Positions 39,809 to 51,024 are shown, numbered from the stretch's first letter. The stretch: 60,000 bases of DNA from Guyparkeria hydrothermalis (GCF_023555385.1 NZ_JAJSED010000001.1:1582501-1642500), one strand, 5' to 3'. Program-made: numbers and translations. Notes: generated from the sequence alone by a model not told the origin.

Positions 39809-40992
39809 CAGCCTTTCGCCCGCTCTTCCAGCATGGCGACCGCCGGCAGGGTCTTGCCTTCCAGGAACTCCAGGAATGCACCACCGGCGGTGGAGATGTA
39901 GCTGACTTTGTCGTAGATGTCGTACTTCTGGATCGCCGCAATGGTGTCGCCGCCACCGGCCAGGGTGAAGGCCTTGGTGTCGGCGATCGCCTGGGAGAGG
40001 CGCTTAGTGCCGTCACCGAACTGGTCGAACTCGAACACGCCGACCGGGCCGTTCCAAACGACGGTACCGGCGTTCTCGATTACCTTCGCCAGCTCCTCGG
40101 CGCTCTCCGGACCGATGTCGAAGATCATGTCGTCCTCGGCGACGTCCTCGACGCGCTTGAGCACGGCCGGCTCGTTCTCGTCGAACTGCTTGCCGACGAC
40201 CACGTCGGTCGGCAGCGGAATGCTCGCGCCGTTGCTCTTGAGCTTGTCCATCAGGGCCTTGGCGGTCGGGACGAGGTCGTCCTCGCACAGCGACTTGCCC
40301 ACACCGTGACCGGCGGCCTTGACGAAGGTGTTGGCAATGCCGCCACCGACGATCAGCTGGTCGACCTTGGCAGCCAGCGCCTCGAGCACGGTCAGCTTGG
40401 TGGAAACCTTGGAGCCGCCGACGATGGCGACCATCGGGCGGGCCGGGTTGGCCAGCGCCTTGGTGAGCGCCTCGAGCTCTTCGGTCAGCAGCGTGCCGGC
40501 ACAGGCGACCGGTGCGAACTTGGCCACGCCGTGAGTAGAAGCCTGGGCGCGGTGCGCGGTGCCGAAAGCATCCATGACGAAGACGTCGCAGAGCGCGGCG
40601 TACTGCTTGGCCAGCGCCTCGTCGTCCTTCTTCTCGCCCTTGTTGAAGCGCACGTTCTCCAGCATGACGACCTCGCCGGCCTCGACGGCGACGTCCTTAC
40701 CGAGGTAGTCGCGCTCGAGGCGGACGTCGCGGCCGAGCTTGTCGCCCAGGTCCTTGGCGACCGGCGCAAGCGAATCGCCCTCGGAAAACTCACCCTCGGT
40801 CGGACGACCCAGGTGCGAGGTCACCATGACCTTGGCGCCCTGGTCGAGTGCGGCCTTGATGGTCGACAGCGACGCGGTGATACGCGCGTCGGAAGTCACC
40901 TTGCCGTCCTTGACCGGCACGTTCAGGTCGGCGCGGATCAGCACGCGCTTGCCGGCAAGATCGAGATCAGTCATGCGGATGACGTTAGCCAT
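39808..40992 (-). CDS. pgk: Phosphoglycerate kinase
   Basis: Phosphoglycerate kinase transfers phosphate between 1,3-bisphosphoglycerate and ADP, in glycolysis or reversed in carbon fixation. [17 protein letters not shown] (about residue 14), [11 protein letters not shown], the hinge [13 protein letters not shown] and the C-terminal [13 protein letters not shown] are family signatures. 394 residues is normal. Its transcript probably starts in the gap after the gap-gene terminator, whose leader can form a stem at 41031-41067. Confidence 0.97.
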   Translation of the reverse strand: MANVIRMTDLDLAGKRVLIRADLNVPVKDGKVTSDARITASLSTIKAALDQGAKVMVTSHLGRPTEGEFSEGDSLAPVAKDLGDKLGRDVRLERDYLGKDVAVEAGEVVMLENVRFNKGEKKDDEALAKQYAALCDVFVMDAFGTAHRAQASTHGVAKFAPVACAGTLLTEELEALTKALANPARPMVAIVGGSKVSTKLTVLEALAAKVDQLIVGGGIANTFVKAAGHGVGKSLCEDDLVPTAKALMDKLKSNGASIPLPTDVVVGKQFDENEPAVLKRVEDVAEDDMIFDIGPESAEELAKVIENAGTVVWNGPVGVFEFDQFGDGTKRLSQAIADTKAFTLAGGGDTIAAIQKYDIYDKVSYISTAGGAFLEFLEGKTLPAVAMLEERAKG

Positions 40993-41030
40993 GAATAGCT
41001 CCTCAATGAGACTAAGTAGAAATGAAAGCG

Positions 41031-41067
41031 GTAAGGGCTGGGTGCCTCGCTGGCGCCCAATCCTTAC
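41031..41067 (-). promoter_or_regulatory. Stem-loop in the pgk leader
   Basis: GTAAGG pairs with CCTTAC, and inside it GGGCGCC can pair with GG-CACCC on the minus strand, about 38 bases before the pgk start. It is not a family I recognise. Confidence 0.35.
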
Positions 41068-41092
41068 AGCTTTCCTCGAGCGGATAACCGTC

Positions 41093-41124
41093 GAAGAAAA
41101 ACGGGTGGGAATGACCCCACCCGT
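41093..41124 (-). terminator. Terminator after gap
   Basis: ACGGGTGGG/CCCACCCGT, a 9-bp stem with a 6-base loop, followed on the minus strand by TTTTCTTC. It lies 12 bases past the gap stop. Confidence 0.9.
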
Positions 41125-41135
41125 TACCGGTCTGG

Positions 41136-42170
<1,035 letters not shown>

Positions 42171-42173
42171 TCA

Positions 42174-42203
42174 GGGCGCATGCGTGTCACGCAGCATGCG
42201 CCC
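42174..42203 (-). promoter_or_regulatory. Stem-loop between tkt and gap
   Basis: GGGCGCATGC/GCATGCGCCC, a 10-bp perfect stem enclosing a 10-base loop, in the 93-base gap. No U-run follows, so it is more likely an mRNA-processing or stabilising hairpin than a terminator. Confidence 0.5.
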
Positions 42204-42227
42204 GGGAACGGTTGACGCGGTCGCGAC

Positions 42228-44216
42228 TTAGCCCAGCTTGCGGGCTTCTTCGGCGACGCGATCGGCGGTGAAGCCGAAGAACTCGAACAGGTCGCCAGCC
42301 GGGGCGGACTCACCGAAGGTGTCCAGGCCGAACACCTTGCCGTCGCAGCCAACGTACTTGTACCAGCCCTGCGTGACGCCGGCCTCGATGGCCATGCGCT
42401 TGGTCACGCTGCTCGGCAGTACGGACTCGCGGTAGGCGTCGTCCTGAGCGGCGAAGGCCTCGACACACGGCATGGAGACGACACGAACCTTCTTGTCGGA
42501 CAGCTTCTCGGCCGCGTCCATCGCCAGGCCGACTTCGGAGCCGGTGGCGATCAGGATCAGGTCCGGCGTGCCGTCGCAATCCTTCAGGATGTAGCCACCC
42601 TTCTCGATGTTGGCGATCTGCTCGGCAGAACGCTCCTGGTGCGGCAGGCCCTGACGGGAGAAGACCAGCGAGGTGGGCGCGTCGCGACGAATGATCGCGC
42701 GCTTCCAGGCCACGGCGGTCTCGACCGCGTCACAGGGACGCCAGGTCTGCATGCGCGGAATCAGGCGCAAGGTGCCGACCTGCTCGACCGGCTGGTGAGT
42801 CGGGCCGTCTTCGCCCAGGCCGATGGAGTCGTGGGTATAGACGAAGATCGAGCCGATCTTCATCAGGCCCGCCATGCGCAGCGCGTTGCGAGCGTACTCG
42901 GAGAACATCAGGAAGGTGCCGGCGTACGGCAGCAGGCCGCCGTGCAGCACCATGCCGTTCATGATGGCGCTCATGCCGAACTCGCGCACGCCGTAGTGGA
43001 TGTAGTTGGCATCCGACTCGGTGGCGGTCAGCGCGGTGCAGCCCTTCCAGGTGGTCAGGTTGGACGGCGCCAGATCCGCCGAGCCGCCGACCAGTTCCGG
43101 CAGCATGTCGGCCAGACCGGTGATCACGGCCTGGGAGGCCTTGCGCGAGGCGACGCTCTCGCCCTTGGAGTCGATCTCCTTGATCAGCGCGTCCATCTTG
43201 TCGCTGAAGTCGGCCGGCAGCTCGCCGTTCAGACGACGCTTGAGCTCGGCGGCTTCGGCCGGGAAGGCCTTCTCGTATGCAGCGAAGGTTTCGTTCCACT
43301 CGGCCTCGGCCTTGGCGCCCTTCTCGGAGGCGTCCCAGCCGGCATAGACCTCGTCCGGGATGACGAACGGCTCGTGGCTCCAGCCGATGTTCTCGCGGGT
43401 GGCCTTGACTTCGGCATCGCCGAGGGCGGCGCCGTGGCAGTCGTGGGTACCGCAGAGGTTCGGCGCACCGAAGCCGATGACGGTCTTGGTGCAGATCAGG
43501 GTCGGCTTGTCGTTGACCGAACGCGCCTCGCGGATGGCCGCGTCGATGGCGTCGGCGTCATGGCCGTCGACATCGCTGACCACGTGCCAGCCGTAGGCTT
43601 CGAAACGCTTGGGCGTGTCGTCGGTGAACCAGCCCTCGACATGACCGTCGATGGAGATGCCGTTGTCGTCGTAGAAGGCGACCAGCTTGCCCAGGCCCAG
43701 GGTGCCCGCCAGCGAGCACGCCTCGTGGGAGATGCCCTCCATCAGGCAGCCGTCACCCAGGAAGCAGTAGGTGTAGTGATCGACGACCTTGTGGCCCGGC
43801 TTGTTGAACTGGCCGGCGAGCATCTTCTCGGCGATCGCCATGCCCACGGCATTGGTGATGCCCTGGCCGAGCGGACCGGTGGTGGTCTCGACGCCCGGGG
43901 TGTAGCCGTACTCCGGGTGACCCGGGGTCTTGGAGTGCAGCTGACGGAAGTTCTTCAGCTCTTCCATCGGCAGCTCGTAGCCAGTCAGGTGAAGCAGAGA
44001 GTAGATCAGCATCGAGCCGTGGCCGTTAGAAAGAACGAAGCGGTCACGGTTCGGCCATTCCGGGTTCTTCGGGTTGTGGTGCATGTAGTCGTTCCACAGC
44101 ACCTCGGCGATGTCCGCCATGCCCATGGGGGCGCCCGGGTGACCCGAATTCGCCTTCTGAACGGCGTCCATGCTCAACGCGCGAATCGCGTTGGCAAGCT
44201 CTCTACGTGTCGACAT
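42228..44216 (-). CDS. tkt: Transketolase
   Basis: A thiamine-diphosphate enzyme moving two-carbon units among sugar phosphates in the pentose phosphate and Calvin pathways. [18 protein letters not shown] (about residue 25), the ThDP motif [13 protein letters not shown] (about 155) and the pyrimidine-domain [17 protein letters not shown] (about 465) are clear. GGAGTG precedes the ATG at 44216; the open frame upstream has no start context. 662 residues fits. It is the first gene of the carbon-metabolism series. Confidence 0.97.
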   Translation of the reverse strand: MSTRRELANAIRALSMDAVQKANSGHPGAPMGMADIAEVLWNDYMHHNPKNPEWPNRDRFVLSNGHGSMLIYSLLHLTGYELPMEELKNFRQLHSKTPGHPEYGYTPGVETTTGPLGQGITNAVGMAIAEKMLAGQFNKPGHKVVDHYTYCFLGDGCLMEGISHEACSLAGTLGLGKLVAFYDDNGISIDGHVEGWFTDDTPKRFEAYGWHVVSDVDGHDADAIDAAIREARSVNDKPTLICTKTVIGFGAPNLCGTHDCHGAALGDAEVKATRENIGWSHEPFVIPDEVYAGWDASEKGAKAEAEWNETFAAYEKAFPAEAAELKRRLNGELPADFSDKMDALIKEIDSKGESVASRKASQAVITGLADMLPELVGGSADLAPSNLTTWKGCTALTATESDANYIHYGVREFGMSAIMNGMVLHGGLLPYAGTFLMFSEYARNALRMAGLMKIGSIFVYTHDSIGLGEDGPTHQPVEQVGTLRLIPRMQTWRPCDAVETAVAWKRAIIRRDAPTSLVFSRQGLPHQERSAEQIANIEKGGYILKDCDGTPDLILIATGSEVGLAMDAAEKLSDKKVRVVSMPCVEAFAAQDDAYRESVLPSSVTKRMAIEAGVTQGWYKYVGCDGKVFGLDTFGESAPAGDLFEFFGFTADRVAEEARKLG

Positions 44217-44320
44217 AAAACACTCCAAAGGGTTGAAAAAGAAGCGATTCTGGGCGCCGTGTGCATTGCGCACGCAGCCGTCAGCGCCTTGCCACGAGGC
44301 AGGCGCGGAAGTTGCGCGAC

Positions 44321-44349
44321 ATTGTCCCCAAAACCCTCACACAAGGCAA
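44321..44349 (-). promoter_or_regulatory. Candidate sigma-70 promoter for tkt
   Basis: On the minus strand TTGCCT (44344-44349) and GACAAT (44321-44326) are separated by exactly 17 bases, about 105 bases upstream of the tkt ATG, in the only sizeable gap ahead of the gene. Each hexamer matches consensus at about 4 of 6 positions. Confidence 0.45.
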
Positions 44350-44417
44350 CCACCCCGTTTTTCAATCACTTAGGGCGGCGAAGCGCTTGGGTTGAAAGGC
44401 GGTTCAGCGGGGTCGCA

Positions 44418-44972
44418 TCACCCCTCGCGCCATTTGATCGAACAGCCCATGGAGGGAACCTGCGCCTCCGGACCGCAACCGGTCTCGGCGACCTGCTTCA
44501 TTGCCTCGAACAGCTCGCGCGGCGCGTCCGGCTCGGCCTCTTTGCGCGAGGCATCGAGCCGGCCGCGATACTGCAGCTCGAGATCGCCGTTGTAGCCGAA
44601 GAAGTCCGGCGTGCAGACCGCCCCATAGGCCTTCGCCACCGCCTGCGACTCGTCGAGCAGGTAGGGGAACGGGAACTTGAGCGCCTCGGCGAGGCGCTTC
44701 ATGTTCTCCGGCGAGTCCTCGGGGTAGTCGGTCGGGTCGTTGGACATAATGGCAACGGTGTTCACCCCCAGCCCCTTCAACTCGCGCGCGTCGCGGACGA
44801 TGCGCTCGAGCACTGCCTTGACGTAGGGGCAGTGGTTGCAGATGAACATCACCAGCGTGCCCTTTTCGCCGCGAACATCCGCGAGCCGCCAGATGCGCCC
44901 TTCGGTATCCGGCAGGGAGAAATCGACGGCGGGCCGACCGAAATCGCAGACCGGTGTTTCCGTGCGAGCCAT
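44418..44972 (-). CDS. Thioredoxin-like/AhpC-TSA family protein
   Basis: A 184-residue thioredoxin-fold protein without signal peptide. FSLPDTEGRIWRLADVRGEKGTLVMFICNHCPYV (in parts) carries the CNHC active site near residue 46; GVCTPDFF-type AVCTPDFFGYNGDLELQYRG supplies the cis-proline region. This matches the thioredoxin family proteins with CxxCPYV motif, similar to peroxiredoxin-like thiol reductases. GGAGG lies 7 bases before the ATG. The substrate is unknown. It is divergent from the PhnD-like gene. Confidence 0.85.
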   Translation of the reverse strand: MARTETPVCDFGRPAVDFSLPDTEGRIWRLADVRGEKGTLVMFICNHCPYVKAVLERIVRDARELKGLGVNTVAIMSNDPTDYPEDSPENMKRLAEALKFPFPYLLDESQAVAKAYGAVCTPDFFGYNGDLELQYRGRLDASRKEAEPDAPRELFEAMKQVAETGCGPEAQVPSMGCSIKWREG

Positions 44973-45208
44973 GTGCTTGCCTCCTCGAATATAAAGAACC
45001 GATGGCGAGGAGTGTCGCATGCCGGCACGCGCCCCGGCCACGACCGGAGCGCTCGTCGCCAGCCTGGCAACTGTGGTATTTTCAGCCCACCCGAACCCCG
45101 TCGGACGGACCACCCGAGCCAGGTCCCGTCACGCGGCGCTCGACCAAGCCGGCCACAGACCGGCCACAACAACAAGAACCGGTTACCAAGGACCAGGAGA
45201 CTCCACCC

Positions 45209-46075
45209 ATGAGCGCGCCCTCGCGACCCATTCCCAACCGTCGACACATTCCGACCAGCCGAAGTTCCGGCATGCGTGCCCGTTTCGCCTCATTCCTGAC
45301 CGGCGCCTTTGCCCTGCTGGTCGCGGCCATGCCGGCTCAGGCCAGCACGCCATTGCAGATGGCGATCGCCCCGTTCCTGCCCGAACCGGAACTGAAAGAG
45401 GTCTACACCCCGGTCGCCGAATACCTGAGCCGCCGGCTGGGCCAGCCCGTCGAGCTGAAGCTCTTCCCCAACTACCTGTCCTTCTGGGAAGCGACCCGTG
45501 GCGGTTCGGACTTCGATGTCGCCCTCGACGCCGCCCCGGTGACCGATTTCCGAGTCCAGCGTCAGAACTGGCAGGTCGTGGCGCGCTTCGACGGCGAGGT
45601 CACCCAGTCGCTGGTCACCCGTGACGATGACCTGGTGCTCTCGCCGAAGGAGCTGGTCAACCAGCGGGTCGCGGTCCAGCCGTCGCCGTCGGTCGGCGCC
45701 CTCGTGCTCTACCAACTGTTCCCGAACCCGGTCCAACAGCCGACGCTGGTGTTCGAGCAGACCAACCGTGACGTCGCCACCGCCGTACTCGAGGGCAAGG
45801 CCCGGGCAGGCGTGATCCCGACCCCGCTGGTCGGCGGCTATGCCGGGCTGTACCCGGTCGTGACCACCGAGCCGTTGCCGTTCCTTGGCTTCTCGGTATC
45901 GCCCAAGGTGAACGAGCGCACCCGCAAGGCACTCAAGCAGGCCCTGCTGTCGTTCCCGGAAACCGAGGAAGGCCAGCGCATTCTCGAGGAACAGAGCCTG
46001 ACCGACATCGTTCCGGCATCGAACCGTTACTACGCGGGCAAGGCCGAACTGCTGATCGGCACCTACGGTTACTGA
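45209..46075 (+). CDS. PhnD-like phosphate/phosphonate-type periplasmic binding protein
   Basis: A 288-residue protein with a signal region ending MPAQA (about residue 46) and a type II binding-protein fold: LQMAIAPFLPEPELKEVYTPVAEYLSRRLGQPVEL (in parts), FDVALDAAPVTDF, and RVAVQPSPSVGALVLYQLF. Several PhnD-family proteins bind phosphite or phosphonate, but many members have other ligands. AGGAGA precedes the chosen ATG; the ATG at 45272 would begin right at the signal helix but has no ribosome site. No ABC permease or ATPase is adjacent. Confidence 0.82.
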   Translation: MSAPSRPIPNRRHIPTSRSSGMRARFASFLTGAFALLVAAMPAQASTPLQMAIAPFLPEPELKEVYTPVAEYLSRRLGQPVELKLFPNYLSFWEATRGGSDFDVALDAAPVTDFRVQRQNWQVVARFDGEVTQSLVTRDDDLVLSPKELVNQRVAVQPSPSVGALVLYQLFPNPVQQPTLVFEQTNRDVATAVLEGKARAGVIPTPLVGGYAGLYPVVTTEPLPFLGFSVSPKVNERTRKALKQALLSFPETEEGQRILEEQSLTDIVPASNRYYAGKAELLIGTYGY

Positions 46076-46184
46076 TCCACGATCCCGCCAGCTGTGGCAT
46101 GATCCACCGCCGCCGGGCCGTTCTTGACGACCCGGACAGGCAACCTGACTTCTTCACCCTGCACGCGAAAGAGGCCTGCACGAC

Positions 46185-47357
46185 ATGAGCGCAACTGCCC
46201 CGAAGCGCCACCTGTTCACCTCCGAGTCGGTCTCCAAGGGCCACCCGGACAAGATCGCCGACCAGATCAGTGACGCGATTCTTGATGCCATCCTCGAACA
46301 GGACCCCCGCGCCCGGGTAGCCTGCGAGGCGCTGGTGAAGACCGGCTTCGTGGTACTCGCCGGCGAGGTCACCACCTCCGCCTGGGTGGACGTCGACGAG
46401 CTGGTGCGCGAGGTGATCGTCGACATCGGCTACACCAGCTCGGAGTTGGGTTTCGACGGCCACACCTGCGGCGTGCTCAACGCGATCGGCAAGCAGTCCT
46501 CCGACATCGCCCAGGGCGTCGACCGCGAGGTGGATACCGAACAGGGTGCTGGCGACCAGGGTCTGATGTTCGGCTACGCCACCAACGAGACCGACGTGCT
46601 GATGCCCGCGCCGATCACCTACGCCCACCGCCTGGTGCAGCAGCAGGCCGAGGTGCGCGAAGCGGGCACGCTGCCCTGGCTGCGACCGGATGCCAAATCG
46701 CAGGTGACCTTCCGCTACGAGAACGGCGTGCCGGCCGGCATCGACGCGGTGGTGCTCTCCACGCAACACAACCCGGACATCGGCCAGGCCGAACTGCGCG
46801 AAGCGGTGATGGAGGAGATCATCAAGCCGGTGCTGCCGGCCGAATGGCTCGACAGCGAGACCAAGTACCACATCAACCCGACCGGCCAGTTCATCATCGG
46901 CGGCCCGGTGGGCGACTGCGGCCTGACCGGGCGCAAGATCATCGTCGACACCTACGGCGGCATGGCCCGCCACGGCGGCGGCGCCTTCTCCGGCAAGGAC
47001 CCCTCCAAGGTCGACCGCTCGGCCGCCTACGCCGGGCGCTATGTCGCCAAGAACATCGTCGCCGCCGGGCTGGCCGACCGCTGCGAGATCCAGATCTCGT
47101 ACGCCATCGGCGTGGCCGAGCCGACCTCGATCAGCGTCGATACCTTCGGGACCGGTCATATCTCCGACGAACGCATCACCGAGTTGGTGCGCCAGCATTT
47201 CGACCTGCGCCCCTACGGCATCCTGCAGATGCTCGACCTGGTCCGCCCGATCTACCGCAAGACCGCGGTCGGCGGCCATTTCGGCCGCGAGGAGCCGGAG
47301 TTCGCCTGGGAGCGCACCGACCGTGCCGAAGCGCTGCGCGCCGACGCTGGTCTCTGA
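46185..47357 (+). CDS. metK: S-adenosylmethionine synthetase
   Basis: MetK makes SAM from methionine and [22 protein letters not shown] at the N-terminus (ATP-binding GHPDK near residue 24), [15 protein letters not shown] (about 120) and [20 protein letters not shown] (about 265) are the family signatures. 390 residues is normal. It leads a plus-strand block of SAM-related genes. In the 109 bases upstream I do not recognise a SAM riboswitch. Confidence 0.97.
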   Translation: MSATAPKRHLFTSESVSKGHPDKIADQISDAILDAILEQDPRARVACEALVKTGFVVLAGEVTTSAWVDVDELVREVIVDIGYTSSELGFDGHTCGVLNAIGKQSSDIAQGVDREVDTEQGAGDQGLMFGYATNETDVLMPAPITYAHRLVQQQAEVREAGTLPWLRPDAKSQVTFRYENGVPAGIDAVVLSTQHNPDIGQAELREAVMEEIIKPVLPAEWLDSETKYHINPTGQFIIGGPVGDCGLTGRKIIVDTYGGMARHGGGAFSGKDPSKVDRSAAYAGRYVAKNIVAAGLADRCEIQISYAIGVAEPTSISVDTFGTGHISDERITELVRQHFDLRPYGILQMLDLVRPIYRKTAVGGHFGREEPEFAWERTDRAEALRADAGL

Positions 47358-47376
47358 GCCCCTACCGCGCCCGGCC

Positions 47377-47405
47377 GTGCAGTCGGCCGGATCGCCGGTT
47401 ATACT
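47377..47405 (+). promoter_or_regulatory. Candidate promoter for the SAH riboswitch-ahcY transcript
   Basis: TATACT at 47400-47405 is a good -10 (5 of 6), about 25 bases before the aptamer begins. The sequence 17 bases upstream, GTGCAG, is a poor -35, so an activator or an extended -10 may be involved. Confidence 0.5.
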
Positions 47406-47429
47406 CCCCGACCTGAAATTCCCGCCCCG

Positions 47430-47524
47430 ACCGAGGAGCGCTGCAATCCGTATCCCGCGGATCAGGCTCGGCCCGGGCGCGGCGGTCGAGGCATTCGCCC
47501 CGGCCACCTGATCAACGGCGCTCT
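47430..47524 (+). promoter_or_regulatory. S-adenosylhomocysteine (SAH) riboswitch
   Basis: Conserved blocks appear in order: CCGAGGAGCGCTGCAA (47431-47446), CAGGCTCGG (47463-47471) and AACGGCGCTC (47514-47523). GAGCGC pairs with GCGCTC as P1, and CCGAG pairs with CTCGG as the pseudoknot helix. This matches the SAH aptamer, which turns on ahcY when SAH builds up. About 120 bases separate it from the ahcY start, room for an expression platform; no clear U-run terminator is seen. Confidence 0.95.
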
Positions 47525-47644
47525 TGAGAACCCCTCCCGTTCGGAACCGGGTTCGCTTTCAAGTCTCGACTTGGACAAGAGCGGCAGCGCGCCCTCGCGT
47601 TCGAGTCGATCCATGCGAAAGACATTGACGAGGACGCGCTCACG

Positions 47645-49069
47645 ATGAATGCCGTAACCAAGCCGCAAGCCTTCAACGACTACAAAGTCGCCGACATCAA
47701 CCTGGCCGACTGGGGTCGCCGCGAGATCCGGATCGCCGAGCGCGAGATGCCGGCGCTGATCAAGATCCGCGAGAAGTACCGCGCCGAGCAGCCGCTCGCC
47801 GGTGCCCGCATCGCCGGCTGTATCCACATGACCATCCAGACCGCGGTCCTGATCGAGACCCTGATCGCGCTCGGCGCCGAGGTCCGCTGGTCGTCCTGCA
47901 ACATCTTCTCCACCCAGGACCAGGCCGCGGCGGCCATTGCCGCGGCCGGCATCCCGGTATTTGCCTGGAAGGGCGAGACCGAGGAGGAATACTGGTGGTG
48001 CGTCGAGCAGACCATCCACGGCCCGGGCGATGCCGATAATGCCTGGACGCCGAACCTGCTGCTTGACGACGGCGGTGATCTCACCGGCCTGATGCACGAG
48101 AAGTACCCGAACCTGCTCGAGGGCATCCACGGCGTCTCCGAGGAGACCACCACCGGCGTGCACCGCCTGCTCGAGATGCTGGCCGACGGCTCGCTCAAGA
48201 TCCCGGCGATCAACGTCAACGACGCGGTTACCAAGTCGAAGAACGACAACAAGTACGGCTGCCGCCACTCGCTCTCGGATGCGATCAAGCGGGCCACCGA
48301 CCATCTGCTTTCCGGCAAGCAGGCCCTGGTGGTCGGCTACGGCGACGTCGGCAAGGGCTCCGCCGCCTCGCTGCGCCAGGAAGGCATGATCGTCAAGGTG
48401 AGCGAGATCGACCCGATCTGCGCCATGCAGGCTGCAATGGACGGCTTCGAGGTAGTCTCGCCCTATCGCGACGGCGTCAACACCGGCAGTGACGACGGCA
48501 TCAATGCCGAGTTGCTGGGCAAGATCGACCTGATCGTGACCACCACCGGCAACGTCAACGTCTGCGATGCGCCCATGCTGCGCGCACTGAAGAACGGTGC
48601 GGTGGTCTGCAACATCGGTCACTTCGACAACGAGATCGACACCGCCTACATGCGCAAGAACTGGGCCTGGGAAGAGATCAAGCCGCAGGTGCACAAGGTC
48701 TACCGCGAAGCGACCGCCGGCGGCGACTTCGATCCGGACAGCGAGAACTATCTGATCCTGCTCTCCGAGGGCCGCCTGGTGAATCTCGGCAACGCCACCG
48801 GTCACCCGAGCCGGATCATGGACGGCTCGTTCGCCAACCAGGTGCTCGCCCAGATCCACCTCTACCAGGATCGCTTTGCCGAACTGCCCGCCGACAAGAA
48901 GCAGGCCTCCCTGCGGGTCGAGGTGCTGCCCAAGCAGCTTGATGAAGAGGTCGCCCGCTACATGGTCGAGGGATTCGGCGGCGTGCTCACGCGCATGACC
49001 GAGGATCAGGCCAAGTACCTGGGTGTCCCGGCCGAGGGCCCGTTCAAGCCGGACGCGTATCGTTACTGA
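47645..49069 (+). CDS. ahcY: Adenosylhomocysteinase
   Basis: This NAD-dependent enzyme splits S-adenosylhomocysteine into adenosine and homocysteine and so removes the inhibitor of methyltransferases. [32 protein letters not shown], the NAD motif [16 protein letters not shown] and [12 protein letters not shown] are family signatures. At 474 residues it is the longer form with the roughly 40-residue insertion (about residues 150-190). The C-terminus FKPDAYRY is canonical. It is controlled by the SAH riboswitch. Confidence 0.98.
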   Translation: MNAVTKPQAFNDYKVADINLADWGRREIRIAEREMPALIKIREKYRAEQPLAGARIAGCIHMTIQTAVLIETLIALGAEVRWSSCNIFSTQDQAAAAIAAAGIPVFAWKGETEEEYWWCVEQTIHGPGDADNAWTPNLLLDDGGDLTGLMHEKYPNLLEGIHGVSEETTTGVHRLLEMLADGSLKIPAINVNDAVTKSKNDNKYGCRHSLSDAIKRATDHLLSGKQALVVGYGDVGKGSAASLRQEGMIVKVSEIDPICAMQAAMDGFEVVSPYRDGVNTGSDDGINAELLGKIDLIVTTTGNVNVCDAPMLRALKNGAVVCNIGHFDNEIDTAYMRKNWAWEEIKPQVHKVYREATAGGDFDPDSENYLILLSEGRLVNLGNATGHPSRIMDGSFANQVLAQIHLYQDRFAELPADKKQASLRVEVLPKQLDEEVARYMVEGFGGVLTRMTEDQAKYLGVPAEGPFKPDAYRY

Positions 49070-49083
49070 TCCGGCGCCATGAC

Positions 49084-49106
49084 GGCCCGGACGCAGCGTC
49101 CGGGCC
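49084..49106 (+). other. Strong intercistronic hairpin between ahcY and metF
   Basis: GGCCCGGACG/CGTCCGGGCC, a 10-bp perfect stem with a 3-base loop, placed 15 bases after the ahcY stop. No T-run follows, so it is likely a mRNA-stabilising or attenuating hairpin inside one transcript. Confidence 0.55.
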
Positions 49107-49130
49107 CACCGTTCACTTCCCGGAGGAATC

Positions 49131-49973
49131 ATGTCCATCCCGGTTTCCTGCGAATTCTTTCCGCCCAAGTCCGACGACGGCGAGGCCAAGCTGCGCGAGG
49201 TCTACCAGACCCTGGCGCGCGAGATCCGCCCCGAGTACTTCTCGGTAACCTTCGGCGCCGGCGGCTCGACCCAGACACGCACCTTCGAAACGGTGCGCGA
49301 GATCCAGCGCGACTCCGGCATCCCGGCCGCCCCGCACCTGTCCTGCATCGGCTCCTCACGCGAGGGCATCGCGGCGATCCTCGACGATTACCGCGAGCAG
49401 GACATCCGCCGCATCGTCGCCCTGCGCGGCGATCTGCCCAGCGGCATGCAGGACCCGGGCGACTTCCGCTACGCCAACGAGCTGGTCGCCTTCATCCGCG
49501 AGTACAGCGGCGACTGGTTCCACGTCGAGGTGGCCGCCTACCCGGAAATCCATCCGCAGGCGCCCGATGCCGAAACCGATCTGGCCAACTTCAAGCGCAA
49601 GGTCGAGGCCGGCGCGGACGCCGCGATCACGCAGTACTTCTACTCGATCGAGGCCTACCGGCGCTTTCTCGACGACTGCGAGCGGCTGAACATCGCCGTG
49701 CCGATCGTCCCCGGCGTGATGCCGATCACCAACTACCAGCAGCTGGCGCGCTTCTCCGACATGTGCGGGGCGGACATCCCGCGCTGGCTGAGAAAACGGC
49801 TGGAAGGGTTCGGCGACGACCTCGAGGGGCTGCGCGCCTTCGGTCACGACGTGGTCAGCGAGCTGTGCCGACAACTGGTCGACGCCGGCGCGCCGGGCAT
49901 CCACTTCTACGCCATGAACCGCTCCGGGCCGGTGATCCGGCTGTGCGAAGACGCCGGGCTGATCGGCGACTGA
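49131..49973 (+). CDS. metF: 5,10-methylenetetrahydrofolate reductase
   Basis: A flavoprotein that reduces methylene-THF to methyl-THF for methionine synthesis. SCEFFPPKSDDGEAKL opens the barrel; SVTFGAGGSTQTRTFETV and HLSCIGSSREGI follow; IVALRGDLPSG (about 100) and TQYFYSIEAYRRFLD are typical. 280 residues is the usual bacterial size. GGAGGAA lies 5 bases upstream of the ATG. It feeds methyl groups back to the homocysteine released by AhcY. Confidence 0.96.
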   Translation: MSIPVSCEFFPPKSDDGEAKLREVYQTLAREIRPEYFSVTFGAGGSTQTRTFETVREIQRDSGIPAAPHLSCIGSSREGIAAILDDYREQDIRRIVALRGDLPSGMQDPGDFRYANELVAFIREYSGDWFHVEVAAYPEIHPQAPDAETDLANFKRKVEAGADAAITQYFYSIEAYRRFLDDCERLNIAVPIVPGVMPITNYQQLARFSDMCGADIPRWLRKRLEGFGDDLEGLRAFGHDVVSELCRQLVDAGAPGIHFYAMNRSGPVIRLCEDAGLIGD

Positions 49974-50016
49974 GTACCGGCCCGCGCCCCGCCGGCGAGA
50001 CGTTATACTGCCGATC

Positions 50017-51006
50017 ATGAGCGATTCGACCCCGCGCAAACACATCTGGATCGAGCCGGCCGACCCGGCGGACGCGCACGCCGCGCGCGAGGCCGGCGCC
50101 ACGGCCCTGGTACTGCCGGAGGGCGCCGACACGGCCGGTCTACCGCGGGTCGGCAGCGACGGCGACCTGCAGGAAGGCCGCGACTTCGACCGCTATCGCA
50201 TCAAGCGGGAAAGCGACGAGGAAGCCGTCCGCCACAATCGGCTCGCGGTGGTCGAACCGGCCGAGTGGACCATCATCCCGGCCGAGAACCTGATCGCCCG
50301 TGGCGCGAAGGTGGTCCAGGTGGTCGACACTGCCGAACAGGCCAAGCTCGCCCTGACCATCATGGAACAGGGAGTGGCCGGCATCTGGTTGCGCAATGCG
50401 GACAGGCCGGCAATCGAGGCGCTCGGGCGCGTGCTCGACGAACTCCAGCCCGCCCCGCTGTCCCTGACCGAAGCGCGCATCACCGCGATCACCCCGGTGG
50501 GTATGGGCGACCGCAGCTGCCTCGACCTGATCGGCGAGCTCGATCCCGGCGAGGGCTTGCTGGTGGGCAGCTTCAATCACGCCCGCTTTCTCGTTCACAG
50601 CGAGAACGTCGACAACCCGCACTGCGCCGCCCGGCCCTTCCGCGTCAATGCCGGCGCGATCCATGGCTATGTGGTCACCCCCGGCGACCGGGTGCGCTAT
50701 CTCGCCGAGATGGCCAGCGGCGATCCGGCCCTGGTGGTCGGCGCCGATGGGAAGACACGCGCGCTTGCCGTCGGCCGCAACAAGATCGAGCGCCGCCCGA
50801 TGGTGCAGATCGAGGCGGTCGACGACGAGGCCAATGTTTTCTCCGCCATCCTGCAGCACGCCGAGACCATCCGCCTGGTGAACCCCGAGGGCAAGGCGGT
50901 GAGCGTGCTCGACCTGAACCCCGGTGACCGGGTGCGCGTCTCGTTGACCGAGCGCGGCGGACGGCACTTCGGTCGCCGGGTCGAAGAAACCATTCTCGAA
51001 CGCTAA
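50017..51006 (+). CDS. 3-dehydroquinate synthase II family protein (archaeal AroB'-type)
   Basis: A 329-residue homologue of the archaeal enzyme that oxidatively deaminates an amino-heptulosonate to 3-dehydroquinate; GriH of 3,4-aminohydroxybenzoate synthesis is a relative. Family features: a start like KHIWIEP, long central ARITAITPVGMGDRSCLDLIGEL (in parts; about residues 150-172), GLLVGSFNHARFLVHSE, PFRVNAGAIHGYVVTPGDRVRYLAEM and the closing RGGRHFGRRVEETILE. It lies 43 bases after metF and 18 before bioA. The aldolase partner making the amino-sugar is not in the window. Reaction in this organism is not shown. Confidence 0.85.
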   Translation: MSDSTPRKHIWIEPADPADAHAAREAGATALVLPEGADTAGLPRVGSDGDLQEGRDFDRYRIKRESDEEAVRHNRLAVVEPAEWTIIPAENLIARGAKVVQVVDTAEQAKLALTIMEQGVAGIWLRNADRPAIEALGRVLDELQPAPLSLTEARITAITPVGMGDRSCLDLIGELDPGEGLLVGSFNHARFLVHSENVDNPHCAARPFRVNAGAIHGYVVTPGDRVRYLAEMASGDPALVVGADGKTRALAVGRNKIERRPMVQIEAVDDEANVFSAILQHAETIRLVNPEGKAVSVLDLNPGDRVRVSLTERGGRHFGRRVEETILER

Positions 51007-51024
51007 TTCCCAGGAGAGCCCGGA

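Noticed and set aside
42639-45212. Plus-strand open frame of 857 codons
   Set aside because: Antisense to transketolase and the thioredoxin-like gene; no domain resemblance.
46076-46184. Possible SAM riboswitch before metK
   Set aside because: No recognisable SAM aptamer consensus could be found in this 109-base gap.
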